Shown here: positions 26,548 through 35,259 of the stretch, piece by piece
How positions within the stretch are numbered: position 1 is the first letter of the stretch
Layout: the number at the start of each line of letters is the position of its first letter
Source of the DNA: Alphaproteobacteria bacterium
GTDB taxonomy: Bacteria > Pseudomonadota > Alphaproteobacteria > Micropepsales > Micropepsaceae
Length of the DNA stretch: 61,871 nucleotides
Assembly: GCA_009693985.1 (NCBI GenBank)
Contig: SHWE01000005.1
Coordinates: 1-61,871, forward strand
Direction of reading: 5' to 3'
Translations under genes and position numbers: made by a program
Notes under the pieces: generated by a model
What the model was told of the DNA's origin: nothing
Databases searched by the model: none
What the model saw: the letters and a program-made list of their open reading frames with translations, nothing else

Positions 26548-27398
26548 TGCGTCGCGACGAAGCGCGCGATGTCGTCGCGTAACGCGGCGACGTGACGAAA
26601 GCGCGGCGCCAGCGACAGGATGATCCCCATGTGGCCAGCATCGGCGTAAACGTGCTCTTCGACGTCGCTTCCGAAGCTGCCTAGCTTCACAACAAGGGCG
26701 CGCGCGGCTTCGATGGACGCGACCGTGTCTTTCCCGCCGCTCGCGAACATCATCGGTGGCCGCTTGCCGTCGATGCGTTGCACGGGCTGAAACTCGGACG
26801 GCGTACGGCCGGCGAAGACCGCATTGGCGGCGCCGCCGACGCCCGACGAGCCATAAGAACTCGCGATCCCGATGACACCGCGCAACGAGGACATATTCGC
26901 GCCCAGCCAGCGCGGATCGGCGCCCAGCATCACCGCGATATAGGCACCCGCCGAATGGCCGGCGACGAAGATGCGCGCCGGATCGCCGCCATATTGCGCC
27001 GCGATCTTCTTAAGCGCCGCGAATGCACTTGCGCCGTCTTCGAGAAAATCGGGAAAGCGCGCTTGCGGCAAAATCCGGTAATCGGGGACGGCGACGACGA
27101 TGCCCTTGCTCGCGAGCGCTTCGCCGACGATGCGGTATTCGCTCTTGCGACCGGCCATGAACGCGCCGCCATAAAAGAACAAAACAACCGGCGCCGGTCC
27201 CACGAGCGCGTCGGGCACGTAGAGGTCCATGCCGTGCCGCGCGCCATCCGCGTAAGCGATGTTCCGGTGCACGCGATAGCCCCGGCGCGGCGCCAGCAGG
27301 TTGAGCATGGACGCAGGCGAGCGCCCCGCCCCGAAGAGCTGGAACAGAGATGTCAGGAATCTCAGCAAAGACACGGTTTTCGCCCAGCGGTGATTCAC
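26544..27398 (-). CDS. Alpha/beta hydrolase (carboxylesterase/lipase family)
   Basis: Esterase-fold protein of about 284 residues. The nucleophile elbow is GHSAGA near 146-151. The oxyanion region reads FFYGGAF, with Tyr in place of the usual HGG His. The catalytic Asp and His are in the last quarter (ASGGKDT and YADAGHMG). The first about 30 residues are weakly hydrophobic and may anchor it. The start is uncertain: GTG 27398 sits inside a 23-bp palindrome, and GTG 27374 or ATG 27308 are alternatives. It is divergent from the VOC-led catabolic operon, so it may hydrolyse an ester or lactone for it. Confidence 0.85.
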   Translation of the reverse strand: MNHRWAKTVSLLRFLTSLFQLFGAGRSPASMLNLLAPRRGYRVHRNIAYADGARHGMDLYVPDALVGPAPVVLFFYGGAFMAGRKSEYRIVGEALASKGIVVAVPDYRILPQARFPDFLEDGASAFAALKKIAAQYGGDPARIFVAGHSAGAYIAVMLGADPRWLGANMSSLRGVIGIASSYGSSGVGGAANAVFAGRTPSEFQPVQRIDGKRPPMMFASGGKDTVASIEAARALVVKLGSFGSDVEEHVYADAGHMGIILSLAPRFRHVAALRDDIARFVATH

Positions 27399-27415
27399 AA
27401 ATATGGTTTGTGAAT
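27393..27415. promoter_or_regulatory. 23-bp palindrome in divergent promoter, candidate operator
   Basis: Perfect 9-bp inverted arms ATTCACAAA and TTTGTGAAT flank a 5-bp centre TATGG. It lies between the esterase gene and the VOC gene (start 27470), overlapping the possible GTG start of the esterase, so a bound repressor would block that gene. No regulator gene is adjacent. Confidence 0.6.
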
Positions 27416-27469
27416 GAAAGCGGATTTAGCGAGAATGGCCCAACTCGCCACCCGAAGGACACTGGAATC

Positions 27470-27868
27470 ATGGCCAAGCTGCGTCATATCGCGCTCATCG
27501 TCACCGACCCCGAGGCCTCCGCCCAATTCTACGAAAAGGTCTTCGACCTCAAGCGCGTCGGCTCCGCGCGCCGCGGCATCTATCTGTCCGACGGTACGCT
27601 GAACCTCGCGCTTCTGCGCGTGGAGGGTAATGAAAAGCCAGGGATCTATCATTTCGGCGCCTGGGTCGACGATCTGCCGGAAAGCGAGAGGCGCGCGACC
27701 GAGGCCGGCGGCACCTATCTCGCCGGGCGGCCGACCTCGCCGAACTCGTTCTACGAATGCAAATATCGCGATCCCGACGGCATCGTCTTCGACATGACCC
27801 ATAATGGCTGGACGGGCGCCGTGAAGGACGTCGTGCCGGCGAAAGCGCCCGCCAAAGCGGACGCGTAG
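27470..27868 (+). CDS. VOC-superfamily protein (glyoxalase/dioxygenase fold)
   Basis: Single-module vicinal-oxygen-chelate protein of 132 residues: two beta-alpha-beta-beta-beta halves, starting MAKLRHIALIVTDPEASAQF and ending in the motif YRDPDGIVFDMTH. Candidate metal ligands are His6 and a His in IYHFGAWV near 60. The usual C-terminal Glu (PDGxxxE) is Asp here, so the metal site may be altered. ATG 27470 is preceded by GAAGGA. It is the first gene of a tight operon leading into the FAD monooxygenase after 6 nt. It may be a ring-cleavage or epimerase-type enzyme; the reaction is not determinable. Confidence 0.85.
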   Translation: MAKLRHIALIVTDPEASAQFYEKVFDLKRVGSARRGIYLSDGTLNLALLRVEGNEKPGIYHFGAWVDDLPESERRATEAGGTYLAGRPTSPNSFYECKYRDPDGIVFDMTHNGWTGAVKDVVPAKAPAKADA

Positions 27869-27874
27869 ACATCC

Positions 27875-29095
27875 ATGACGGACGCCGCCAATCGCGTGCT
27901 GATTATCGGCGCGGGCCCCGTCGGCCTGTGCCTCGCGCTGAAGCTCGCGCAAGACGGCGTACCGAGCACCGTCGTCGAACAATTGACCGACGCCAATTTC
28001 CTCGACCAGGTGCCGCGCGCCGGGACCAATCATCCCGCCACGCTGGAAATGTATGACGAGATCGGCCTTTACCGGAAGCTCGAGCCGCGCGGCATCATCG
28101 CGCCTTTGTTCCACTACTGGGACCGCGCCAAGAACGAGCGCATCGCCGAATTCGATCACGCGGCGCTGAAGGACGACACGCGCTTTCCCTTCGCGCTGCA
28201 ATGCGAGCGCATCAAGATCGTCGAAGAAGCGCTCGCGATGGCGAAAACCAATCCGCTGATCGATGTGCTTATGGGCACGAATTTCGTCGGCTTCTCGCAG
28301 GGCAGCGACGGTGTGATCGCTTTCGTCGAGACCGCGGACGGCCAGAAAGACCGCATCGCGGCGCGCTACATCGTCAGCGCGGAAGGCGCGCGCAGCATCG
28401 TGCGCAAAGGGTGCGACATCGAATTCGAAGGTTTTACCTATTCCGACCGCACGCTCAACATTGAAGTCGCCTACGACTTCAAGCAGCACGGCTACACCGA
28501 CCGCAACTACATCTCCGATCCCGACGAATGGTCGAACCTGTTCCATTGGAAAGGGCCGCCGGAGCGCTGGCGCGTCCATTTCCCGACCAAGCCGGACGAA
28601 GACGAAGCCGAGCTGACGCGCCCCGATGCGCTGCAGGCGCGGCTGCAAGGATTGCTTCCGACCGGCAAGCCTTTCAACATTGTGGGGTGCAACCTCTATA
28701 CGGTGCATCAGCGCGTGGCGCGCAAGTTCCGTAGCGGACGCGCGATCCTGGCCGGCGATTCCGCGCATGTGAACAGCCCCATCGGCGGCATGGGACTGAA
28801 CAGCGGCGTCCATGATGCGTTCAATCTCGCCGACAAGCTCGCCCGCATCTGGCGCGGCGAGGATGCCGACAGACTGCTCGATCTCTATGAGAGCCAGCGC
28901 CGGCACATCGCGGTCAACAGCACGCAGGCCGACACGATCCGCAACAAAAAGCTGCTGGCCGAGAAGGATCCCGCCGTGCGGCAAGCGAACCACGATTCGC
29001 TGAAGCGCCAGGCGGAAGACCCGAAGCTCGCGCGCGAATTCCTCTTACGGACGTCGCTCATCAATTCGGTGCGCGAAGCGGCGCGGATTCCGTGA
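27875..29095 (+). CDS. FAD-dependent aromatic hydroxylase (PheA/TfdB/MhpA-type monooxygenase)
   Basis: Flavoprotein monooxygenase of 406 residues. It has the Rossmann motif GAGPVGLCLAL (12-22) and the second FAD motif GDSAHVNSPIGGMGLNSG near 291-308 with the conserved GD. The middle substrate domain is present. Full-length group members often have an extra thioredoxin-like C-terminal domain of about 150 residues, which is absent here. It sits 6 nt after the VOC gene, and its stop overlaps the GTG start of the SLC13 carrier. It probably hydroxylates an aromatic ring or activated ketone imported by that carrier (inference). Confidence 0.88.
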   Translation: MTDAANRVLIIGAGPVGLCLALKLAQDGVPSTVVEQLTDANFLDQVPRAGTNHPATLEMYDEIGLYRKLEPRGIIAPLFHYWDRAKNERIAEFDHAALKDDTRFPFALQCERIKIVEEALAMAKTNPLIDVLMGTNFVGFSQGSDGVIAFVETADGQKDRIAARYIVSAEGARSIVRKGCDIEFEGFTYSDRTLNIEVAYDFKQHGYTDRNYISDPDEWSNLFHWKGPPERWRVHFPTKPDEDEAELTRPDALQARLQGLLPTGKPFNIVGCNLYTVHQRVARKFRSGRAILAGDSAHVNSPIGGMGLNSGVHDAFNLADKLARIWRGEDADRLLDLYESQRRHIAVNSTQADTIRNKKLLAEKDPAVRQANHDSLKRQAEDPKLAREFLLRTSLINSVREAARIP

Positions 29096-30531
29096 CCGCG
29101 GTCGAAGTTCCCGGCGTGGACGCGCGGAAAAGCCCCGTTCCGACCAACGGCAATTATATCAAGGCGGCCAAAACGCTCGCCTGCGTGGCCGTCCCGCTCG
29201 CCATCTGGTTCATGCCGCTGGGGCTCACGGCGCCGATCCGGGCGGCCTTCGCCATCTCGGCCTTCATGATCATCGCCTGGATGACGGAAGCGATGGAATA
29301 CGCCGCGGCGGGGCTCGTCGGGCTGCTGCTGTTCTGGTTCTTCGGCATCGCCGAGCCGGCCGTCATCTTCAGCGGCTTCGTCAACGACACTGCCTGGTTC
29401 TATCTCGGCGCCATGCTGATCGGCGCGATGGCCACCAAATCTGGCCTGCCGCAACGGATCGCCAACGCCGTCATTGCCCGTGTCGGGGTGACCTATTCGC
29501 GGCTGCTGCTCGGCCTCATCATCATCACCTTTCTGCTCACCTTCGTCGTGCCGTCGGGCGCGGCCGTTCTTGTCATCATGGCCTCCATCGCGATGGGCGT
29601 GATGAAGCTGTTTGGCGCCGAGAAGGGCTCGAATATCGGACGCGGTCTGTTCGTCGCCATCACCTACACGACGTCGATCTTCAACAAGATGATCATCGCC
29701 GGCACCGCCTCGATCATGTCGCGCAGCATCATCGAACAGACGGGCGGCGTGCGGGTCTCCTGGGGCCTGTGGTTCGGAGCGTTCCTGCCCGTGGCCATCG
29801 TGACGATCTTCGCCGCCTGGTGGCTGACGCTGAAATTGTTCCCGCCCGAGACGAACGAGCCGCTGATGAGCGCCGCTTCTGTTCGGGCGCAATATCGAAC
29901 CAAGGCCGCATGGACGCCGCTCTCGCGCAAAGCCGCCGTGCTCAGCGCTTTCGCGCTTCTCTTGTGGACGACCGATTGGGCGCATGGCGTCTCGCCTTCC
30001 ATCGTCGCCTTCGGAGTCGGGTTGTTCGCGCTGCTGCCCTTCATCGACGTGCTCGACGAGAACGACTTCAAGAAGATCAATCTCCTGCCCTTCTTCTTCG
30101 TAGCCGCGGCGCTGGGCATGGGCGAGGTGCTGAAGACGACGGGCGCGCTCGCCATCCTGACCGACAGCTTCATCGGCGGCATCGAGCCATTGCTCGCGAA
30201 TAAAGCCATCGCCCTGCCAGCGCTCTATTGGGGCGGCTTCTTCTATCATTTCGTCACCGCCAGCGAGATTTCCATGCTGGTGACGTCGCTGCCGGTGCTG
30301 ATGGAATTAGCGCGGGCGCACGGCCTCGATCCGGTGTGGATCGGCATGATCTGGTCGTTCTCCTCAGGGGGAAAACTGTTCGCCTATGAATCGGCGGTGC
30401 TGGTGCTGGGCTATAGCTTCGGCTATTTCCGCCACACCGATCTGATCAAGCTCGGCCTCGCGCTGACCATTGTCGATTTTGTCGTGCTGGCGGGATGCGT
30501 CGCATTCTATTGGCCGCTGCTGGGCCTTTGA
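29092..30531 (+). CDS. SLC13/DASS-family anion (dicarboxylate) symporter
   Basis: Inner-membrane carrier of 479 residues with about 12 spans. It starts with a soluble N-terminus of about 20 residues followed by spans from residue 28 on. The region near 165-185 (serine/threonine-rich, TYTTSIFNKM) and the second repeat near 405-430 (SSGGKLFAYESAV) correspond to the re-entrant substrate loops of the DASS fold. The GTG start overlaps the monooxygenase stop (GTGA), showing coupling. Known relatives move succinate, tartrate or sulfonates; here the ligand is probably the operon substrate. Confidence 0.85.
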   Translation: MTAVEVPGVDARKSPVPTNGNYIKAAKTLACVAVPLAIWFMPLGLTAPIRAAFAISAFMIIAWMTEAMEYAAAGLVGLLLFWFFGIAEPAVIFSGFVNDTAWFYLGAMLIGAMATKSGLPQRIANAVIARVGVTYSRLLLGLIIITFLLTFVVPSGAAVLVIMASIAMGVMKLFGAEKGSNIGRGLFVAITYTTSIFNKMIIAGTASIMSRSIIEQTGGVRVSWGLWFGAFLPVAIVTIFAAWWLTLKLFPPETNEPLMSAASVRAQYRTKAAWTPLSRKAAVLSAFALLLWTTDWAHGVSPSIVAFGVGLFALLPFIDVLDENDFKKINLLPFFFVAAALGMGEVLKTTGALAILTDSFIGGIEPLLANKAIALPALYWGGFFYHFVTASEISMLVTSLPVLMELARAHGLDPVWIGMIWSFSSGGKLFAYESAVLVLGYSFGYFRHTDLIKLGLALTIVDFVVLAGCVAFYWPLLGL

Positions 30532-30544
30532 GCTGGAGATATTC

Positions 30545-30928
30545 ATGGCGGACATCGAACGCGTGTTGACGGATACGGCGCCCAAGCCCGCCGGCCATTA
30601 TTCGCAAGCGGTTTGCCACGGCGATCTCATCTTCGTCTCCGGCCAATTGCCGGTGACGCTGGAAGGCAAGATCATCGCCGATGCGAGCTTCGAGGATCAG
30701 GCGCGGCTCGCGCTCGCCAATCTCCTGGCCATCGTCAAAGCGGCGGGCAGCAGCCCGGAGCGGGTGCTGAAAGTGACGGTGTTCCTCGCCGGCGTCGAAT
30801 ATTGGCCGAAATTCAACGCGGTCTACGCCGAGGCTTTTGGCGCGGCCAAGCCTGCCCGTTCGGTGGTGCCGGTCCCCTCCCTGCATTATGGTTGCTTGGT
30901 GGAAATCGAAGCCATCGCCGCGCGATGA
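30545..30928 (+). CDS. RidA/YjgF family imine/enamine deaminase
   Basis: Small trimeric protein of 127 residues. RidA members hydrolyse reactive 2-aminoacrylate-type enamines or imines to ketones and ammonia. The landmarks are YSQAV near 19, FVSGQLP near 31, and a conserved Arg in PARSVVPVP near 108 followed by VEIEAIA at the C-terminus. ATG 30545 has GGAG 7 nt upstream. The stop overlaps the aldo-keto reductase start (ATGA). Inside a catabolic operon it may be a pathway deaminase rather than general housekeeping; this would mean the substrate carries nitrogen (inference). Confidence 0.88.
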   Translation: MADIERVLTDTAPKPAGHYSQAVCHGDLIFVSGQLPVTLEGKIIADASFEDQARLALANLLAIVKAAGSSPERVLKVTVFLAGVEYWPKFNAVYAEAFGAAKPARSVVPVPSLHYGCLVEIEAIAAR

Positions 30929-31755
30929 AACAGGTCAAGCTTCCATCCGGAATTGACGTGCCCGTGCTCGGTCAGGGCACTTGGGCGATGGGCGAGCGCG
31001 GCGGCCGCAAAACCGAAGTCACGGCGCTGAAGCTCGGGCTCGATCTCGGCATGAACCTGATCGACACCGCCGAGATGTATGCGAGCGGCGGCGCCGAGGA
31101 GGTCGTCGGCGAAGCCATCGCCGGGCGGCGCGACGAAGTCTATCTCGTCAGCAAGGTGCTGCCGTCCAATGCCTCGCGGCGCGGCATCGTCACCGCCTGC
31201 GAGCGGAGCCTGAAACGGCTGAAGACCGACCGCATGGAGCTTTATCTGCTGCACTGGCAGGGCGGCGTGCCTTTGGCCGAAACGGTCGAAGGATTCGAGG
31301 CGCTGGTCAGGGACGGAAAAATCCGCCGCTGGGGCGTCAGCAATTTCGACGCCGGCGATATGGAGGAATTGGTTTCGCTGAAAGGTGGCGATGCGGTCCA
31401 GACCAATCAGGTCTATTACAACCTCAATCATCGCGGCATCGAATTCGATCTCGCGCCCTGGTGCCTGAAGCACCGTGTCCCGATCATGGCCTATTCGCCG
31501 CTCGATCAGGGCCGGCTGCTGCGCGCGCCCGCGCTGCAACAGATCGCGCAAGCGCATGGCGTCACCGCAGCGCAAGTGGCGCTCGCCTGGTTGATGCAAC
31601 GCGATGGCGTGTTCGTCATCCCCAAGGCGGGAAGCGAGGCCCATGTGCGGGAGAATTTCGGCGCGCTGAAAGTGCAGCTTTCGAAGGACGATCTTGCCAC
31701 GCTCGACCGCGCCTTTCCGCCGCCGCGTAAGAAAACGCCGCTGGAGACAACATGA
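30925..31755 (+). CDS. Aldo-keto reductase
   Basis: NAD(P)H-dependent oxidoreductase of 276 residues with the AKR barrel. The catalytic tetrad is visible: Asp in LIDTAEMY near 47, Tyr in the same motif, Lys in LVSKVLP near 78, and His in LLHWQGG near 110. The cofactor region [14 protein letters not shown] lies near 233-246. ATG overlaps the RidA stop and its TGA overlaps the start of the next gene, so translation is coupled on both sides. It would reduce a ketone or aldehyde, possibly the product released by the RidA step (inference). Confidence 0.9.
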   Translation: MKQVKLPSGIDVPVLGQGTWAMGERGGRKTEVTALKLGLDLGMNLIDTAEMYASGGAEEVVGEAIAGRRDEVYLVSKVLPSNASRRGIVTACERSLKRLKTDRMELYLLHWQGGVPLAETVEGFEALVRDGKIRRWGVSNFDAGDMEELVSLKGGDAVQTNQVYYNLNHRGIEFDLAPWCLKHRVPIMAYSPLDQGRLLRAPALQQIAQAHGVTAAQVALAWLMQRDGVFVIPKAGSEAHVRENFGALKVQLSKDDLATLDRAFPPPRKKTPLETT

Positions 31756-32687
31756 CCGAAGCGGCATCGCTGGGCGTCGAACGCCAATTGCCGCAAGGGG
31801 GCGAGATCTTCCTCGATCACATCGCCCATTTCGTGCGCGATGGGGCGGCAGCGGCACGCGCGATGATTCAAGCGGGCTTCGCAGCCACGCCGGTCTCCGT
31901 CCAATCCAATCCCGGGCCGAACGGCATCCCGGTGCCGACGGGCACCAGCAATATCACCGCGATGATGGACCGCGGTTACATCGAGATTCTGTTCAAGACC
32001 TCCGAATCTCCCGCCACGCGCGAATTCGACGACGGGCTCGCGTGCTATACTGGACTGCATCTCATCGCCTTCGCGGTGGCGGATGCGCGGAGCCAATCGG
32101 CGCGGCTTGCGAGCGCCGGTTTCCGCACCGCGCCCATCGTGGCGTTGCGCCGTCCTGTCGGCACCGAGATGGGAGAGACCGAGGCCGCCTTCACCGTCGC
32201 GCGCGTCGCACCCGGCGAAATGCGCGAGGGGCGCATCCAATTCCTCACCCATCACACCGAGGATGCCGTCTGGCAGAAGCGCTGGCTCGCGCATCCGAAC
32301 GGAGCGTTTGCGCTGATCGACGCCATTATCGCGGTCGCGGATGTTTACGAAGCCACCACGCGATTCACGCGGTTCTTCGGCCGCGAGCCGGCACGCACCG
32401 CGATGGGGCAAGGCTTCTTCCTCGACCGCGGCGGCGTGCAGATCGTCAACCAGCCGGCCTTCGCGCAAATTCTTCCGACCGTCGCCATTCCTGCTTTGCC
32501 CTTCATCGGTCTCTATGCGGTCTGCGTGGCGGACATCGCAAAGACGGAAAGCCTCTTGCGCATGAACGGCCTCAACCCTACGCGGCAGGGGCCCGTTCTG
32601 GTCCAGCCCTTCCCGCTCGCGCTGGGTCAAGGCGCATTTCTGTTCGTCGCGCGCGCCGCCGACTTGCCGTGGCGGCGTCAAACGTGA
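31752..32687 (+). CDS. Glyoxalase-like (Glyoxalase_3/VOC) two-module protein
   Basis: Protein of 311 residues with two VOC-like halves. The first contains [11 protein letters not shown] (20-30) with a His that may bind metal, and the second begins near [12 protein letters not shown] (188). This is the arrangement of the Glyoxalase_3-like domain. The four-base ATGA overlap joins it to the aldo-keto reductase. It contributes a second VOC protein to this operon. The reaction is unknown; relatives include ring-cleavage dioxygenases and isomerases. Confidence 0.8.
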   Translation: MTEAASLGVERQLPQGGEIFLDHIAHFVRDGAAAARAMIQAGFAATPVSVQSNPGPNGIPVPTGTSNITAMMDRGYIEILFKTSESPATREFDDGLACYTGLHLIAFAVADARSQSARLASAGFRTAPIVALRRPVGTEMGETEAAFTVARVAPGEMREGRIQFLTHHTEDAVWQKRWLAHPNGAFALIDAIIAVADVYEATTRFTRFFGREPARTAMGQGFFLDRGGVQIVNQPAFAQILPTVAIPALPFIGLYAVCVADIAKTESLLRMNGLNPTRQGPVLVQPFPLALGQGAFLFVARAADLPWRRQT

Positions 32688-32726
32688 CATGGAAGCGTAA
32701 CCACGAAATTCCAACCGATTGAGCCC

Positions 32727-34583
32727 GTGACAACAGATAAACCCAAATCCGTATCCATCGGGCCGTCGATGGTCTCGACGCTGCCTTTCACCACGCGCCC
32801 GGAGATCGAAGGCACGTTCGGCGTCGTCACCTCGACACATTGGATCGCCACCGCTGTCGGCATGTCGATGCTGGAACGTGGCGGCAACGCTTTCGATGCC
32901 GCCGTCGCGATGGCCTTCACGCTTCAGGTCGTGGAGCCGCATCTGAACGGCCCCGGCGGCGACGTGCCGGTGATCCTCTATGACGTGAAGCGCGGGAAAC
33001 CGGAGGTCATTTGCGGCCAGGGCCCTGCCCCGCGCGGCGCGACGATTGAGAAATATCGCGCGATGGGGCTCGACATGGTGCCGGGTTCGGGACTGCTGGC
33101 GGCCTGCGTGCCGGGCACGTTCGAGACCTGGATGATGCTGTTGCGCGATTACGGCACCATGAATGTGCGCGACGTGCTCGAGCCCGCGATCTTCTATGCG
33201 CGGGGCGGCCATCCGCTGGTCGAACGCGCCTCGGAAACCATTGTCACCGTCGAAGCGCTGTTCCGCGAATATTGGAAGACATCGGCGGCGATCTGGCTTC
33301 CGGGTGGCCGCGTGCCGATGCCGGGAACGATGATCGTCAATCCCGCCTTCGCCGACACCTATGAGCGCATCCTCAAGGAAAGCGAAGCGACGGGGGGAAA
33401 TCGCGATAGACAGATCGAAGCCGCGCGCAACGCCTGGACGAAAGGCTTCGTCGCCGAGGCAATCGACAAATTCTGCCGCACCACCGAAGCGATGGACACC
33501 AGCGGCGTGCCGCACAAAGGCGTGCTGACCGCCGATGACATCGCCGCGTGGCTTCCCACCATCGAAGCGCCCGCCACCTATGATTATGGCGGGCTGACCG
33601 TGTGCAAGGCCGGATGGTGGAGCCAGGGACCGGCGATGTTGCAGCAGCTCGCGCTGCTCAAGGGCTTCGATCTCGACGGGCTCGATCCGGCCGGACCCGA
33701 TTTCATCCATCTGCAAGTCGAAGCCGTGAAGCTCGCTTTCGCCGACCGCGATTCCTTCTATGGCGATCCGAACTTCGTGAAGGTGCCGAGCGAGACGCTG
33801 CTGTCGGATGCGTACAATGCCGAACGCCGCAAGCTGATTACCGACCGTGCCAGCCTCGAATTGCGCCCTGGAAAAATTCCAGGTTACGGCGGCACGGTGC
33901 ATGTCGGCATCGCGCAAACGGCGGCGGGCGCGGGCGAGCCGACCACCGGCAAGATCGCCGCCGACTCGGGCGAGCCCACCGTCGGCAAACTCGGCGAAGC
34001 GCGCGGCGACACCGTGCATTTCGACATCGTCGACAAACACGGCAACATGATCTCCTCCACGCCATCGGGCGGCTGGCTGCAATCCTCGCCCGCCATTACC
34101 GAACTCGGCTTCTGCCTCGGCACGCGGATGCAGATGTTCTGGCTCGACGAGAAACATCCTGCCGCGCTCGCACCGGGCAAGCGCCCGCGCTCGACGTTGT
34201 CGCCAACGATGGCGCTGCGCGACGGCAAGCCCGCCCTCGCCTGGGGCTCGCCGGGCGGCGATCAGCAGGATCAATGGATCTGCCAATTCCTGCTGCGCCA
34301 CATCCACGCCAAGCACAATCTGCAACAGGCCATCGACGCGCCGGCCTGGCATACGGAGAGCTTCGCCTCGTCGTTCTGGCCGCGCGCCGCGCGTCCTGGT
34401 GTGCTCGTGGTGGAAAGCCGCGTCGGCGAGGCGACAATCGCCGAATTGCGCCGGCGCGGCCATGTGGTCGAAGTCGGCCCGCCCTGGTCGGAAGGGCGCC
34501 TCACCGCCGCTTCGCTGGACGGCGTTCGCCGCAAGGCCGCCGCCAACCCGCGCGGAATGCAGGGCTACGCCGCGGGGCGGTAA
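32727..34583 (+). CDS. Gamma-glutamyltransferase family protein (Ntn hydrolase)
   Basis: Autoprocessing hydrolase/transferase of 618 residues. The large subunit spans about 1-428 and the small subunit begins at the nucleophile Thr429 in GDTVHFDIVD. Downstream lie STPSGGW (444-450) and the oxyanion/Gly-Gly site WGSPGGDQ (506-513). No signal peptide is visible, so it is probably cytoplasmic, unlike classic periplasmic GGT. The linker before Thr429 carries a duplicated block GEPTTGK (403-409) and GEPTVGK (415-421). The GTG start 32727 lies 39 nt after the glyoxalase-like gene, on the same strand. The substrate may be a gamma-glutamyl compound or a cephalosporin-like amide. Confidence 0.88.
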   Translation: MTTDKPKSVSIGPSMVSTLPFTTRPEIEGTFGVVTSTHWIATAVGMSMLERGGNAFDAAVAMAFTLQVVEPHLNGPGGDVPVILYDVKRGKPEVICGQGPAPRGATIEKYRAMGLDMVPGSGLLAACVPGTFETWMMLLRDYGTMNVRDVLEPAIFYARGGHPLVERASETIVTVEALFREYWKTSAAIWLPGGRVPMPGTMIVNPAFADTYERILKESEATGGNRDRQIEAARNAWTKGFVAEAIDKFCRTTEAMDTSGVPHKGVLTADDIAAWLPTIEAPATYDYGGLTVCKAGWWSQGPAMLQQLALLKGFDLDGLDPAGPDFIHLQVEAVKLAFADRDSFYGDPNFVKVPSETLLSDAYNAERRKLITDRASLELRPGKIPGYGGTVHVGIAQTAAGAGEPTTGKIAADSGEPTVGKLGEARGDTVHFDIVDKHGNMISSTPSGGWLQSSPAITELGFCLGTRMQMFWLDEKHPAALAPGKRPRSTLSPTMALRDGKPALAWGSPGGDQQDQWICQFLLRHIHAKHNLQQAIDAPAWHTESFASSFWPRAARPGVLVVESRVGEATIAELRRRGHVVEVGPPWSEGRLTAASLDGVRRKAAANPRGMQGYAAGR

Positions 34584-34588
34584 AGCGA

Positions 34589-35119
34589 CTACCGAATACC
34601 GACAGCGGGCACGTCTGTAAACATGCGGTCAGGAAATTTCCGCTCAAGCCAACTGAGAACGGAAGAATTGACGAGCGCAGTAGCGCCGTCGACCGAACTC
34701 ACGACACGACTGGTCACCGGGATGCCAAGGTATAACTCCGATATCACAGCACCGTTCGAATTTAGAAATTTAACCCCCCATCGACTATCCGGTTGATCGT
34801 CCCACGAACCAACGATCTTGCTACTCTCAAGCACGTGCAGCAAAGTTTCCCTATCCGCTTGCGACAACATCACGTTACAAGGGAATGCAGCCCTAGAAAG
34901 CCGAGAAGGTGTAATAACGAGGATCGGAGTTTGATAGTAATCAAGCATGATAACGCGAAGGCGTTGTATTTCCCCGGAGCGGATTCTTAGTTCCAGCTGA
35001 CGCCAAGCAGTTTCGGCTATATTTGGTTGGGGAGCCCCCCAAGCCTCCGTTGCTGCGGTGAGCAACAAGCCCACCAGCGCCGCAAAGTGCCACCGCCGAT
35101 GTACCACTTCCACAGCCAT
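34589..35119 (-). CDS. Secreted hypothetical protein in a low-GC patch
   Basis: Product of 176 residues I cannot assign. It begins with a signal peptide (MAVEVVHRRW then AALVGLLLTAATEAWG, cleavage near residue 29). The mature part is mixed alpha/beta with no cysteine pairs; only one Cys (FPCNVML). Codon use and base composition are visibly less GC-rich than the neighbours, suggesting recent acquisition. ATG 35119 is preferred over a TTG 33 nt upstream. It converges with the gamma-glutamyltransferase gene and is divergent from the metallo-hydrolase. Confidence 0.6.
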   Translation of the reverse strand: MAVEVVHRRWHFAALVGLLLTAATEAWGAPQPNIAETAWRQLELRIRSGEIQRLRVIMLDYYQTPILVITPSRLSRAAFPCNVMLSQADRETLLHVLESSKIVGSWDDQPDSRWGVKFLNSNGAVISELYLGIPVTSRVVSSVDGATALVNSSVLSWLERKFPDRMFTDVPAVGIR

Positions 35120-35196
35120 CAACCTGCCCCAGCCAAAGTAAATACCGGCCAACCCTGCCCCTCAAGGTATATAGAGATATTACCTCACGACGTCGT

Positions 35197-35225
35197 TTGA
35201 CGGATTTCTAAGACCCAACATTATG
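35197..35225 (+). promoter_or_regulatory. Candidate sigma70-type promoter of the metallo-hydrolase gene
   Basis: TTGACG (35197-35202) and ATTATG (35220-35225) with a 17-bp spacer, 35 bp before the start codon at 35260, in an AT-rich stretch. By eye only. Confidence 0.45.
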
Positions 35226-35259
35226 CTATTTCTTGGGAGAAATTTCTTTGGAGGGAATT

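Noticed and set aside
31506-34463. Minus-strand open frame of 985 codons opposite the aldo-keto reductase, glyoxalase-like and GGT genes
   Set aside because: It is the antisense shadow of three clear coding genes in high-GC DNA. The translation is rich in Arg/His/Ala and matches no family.
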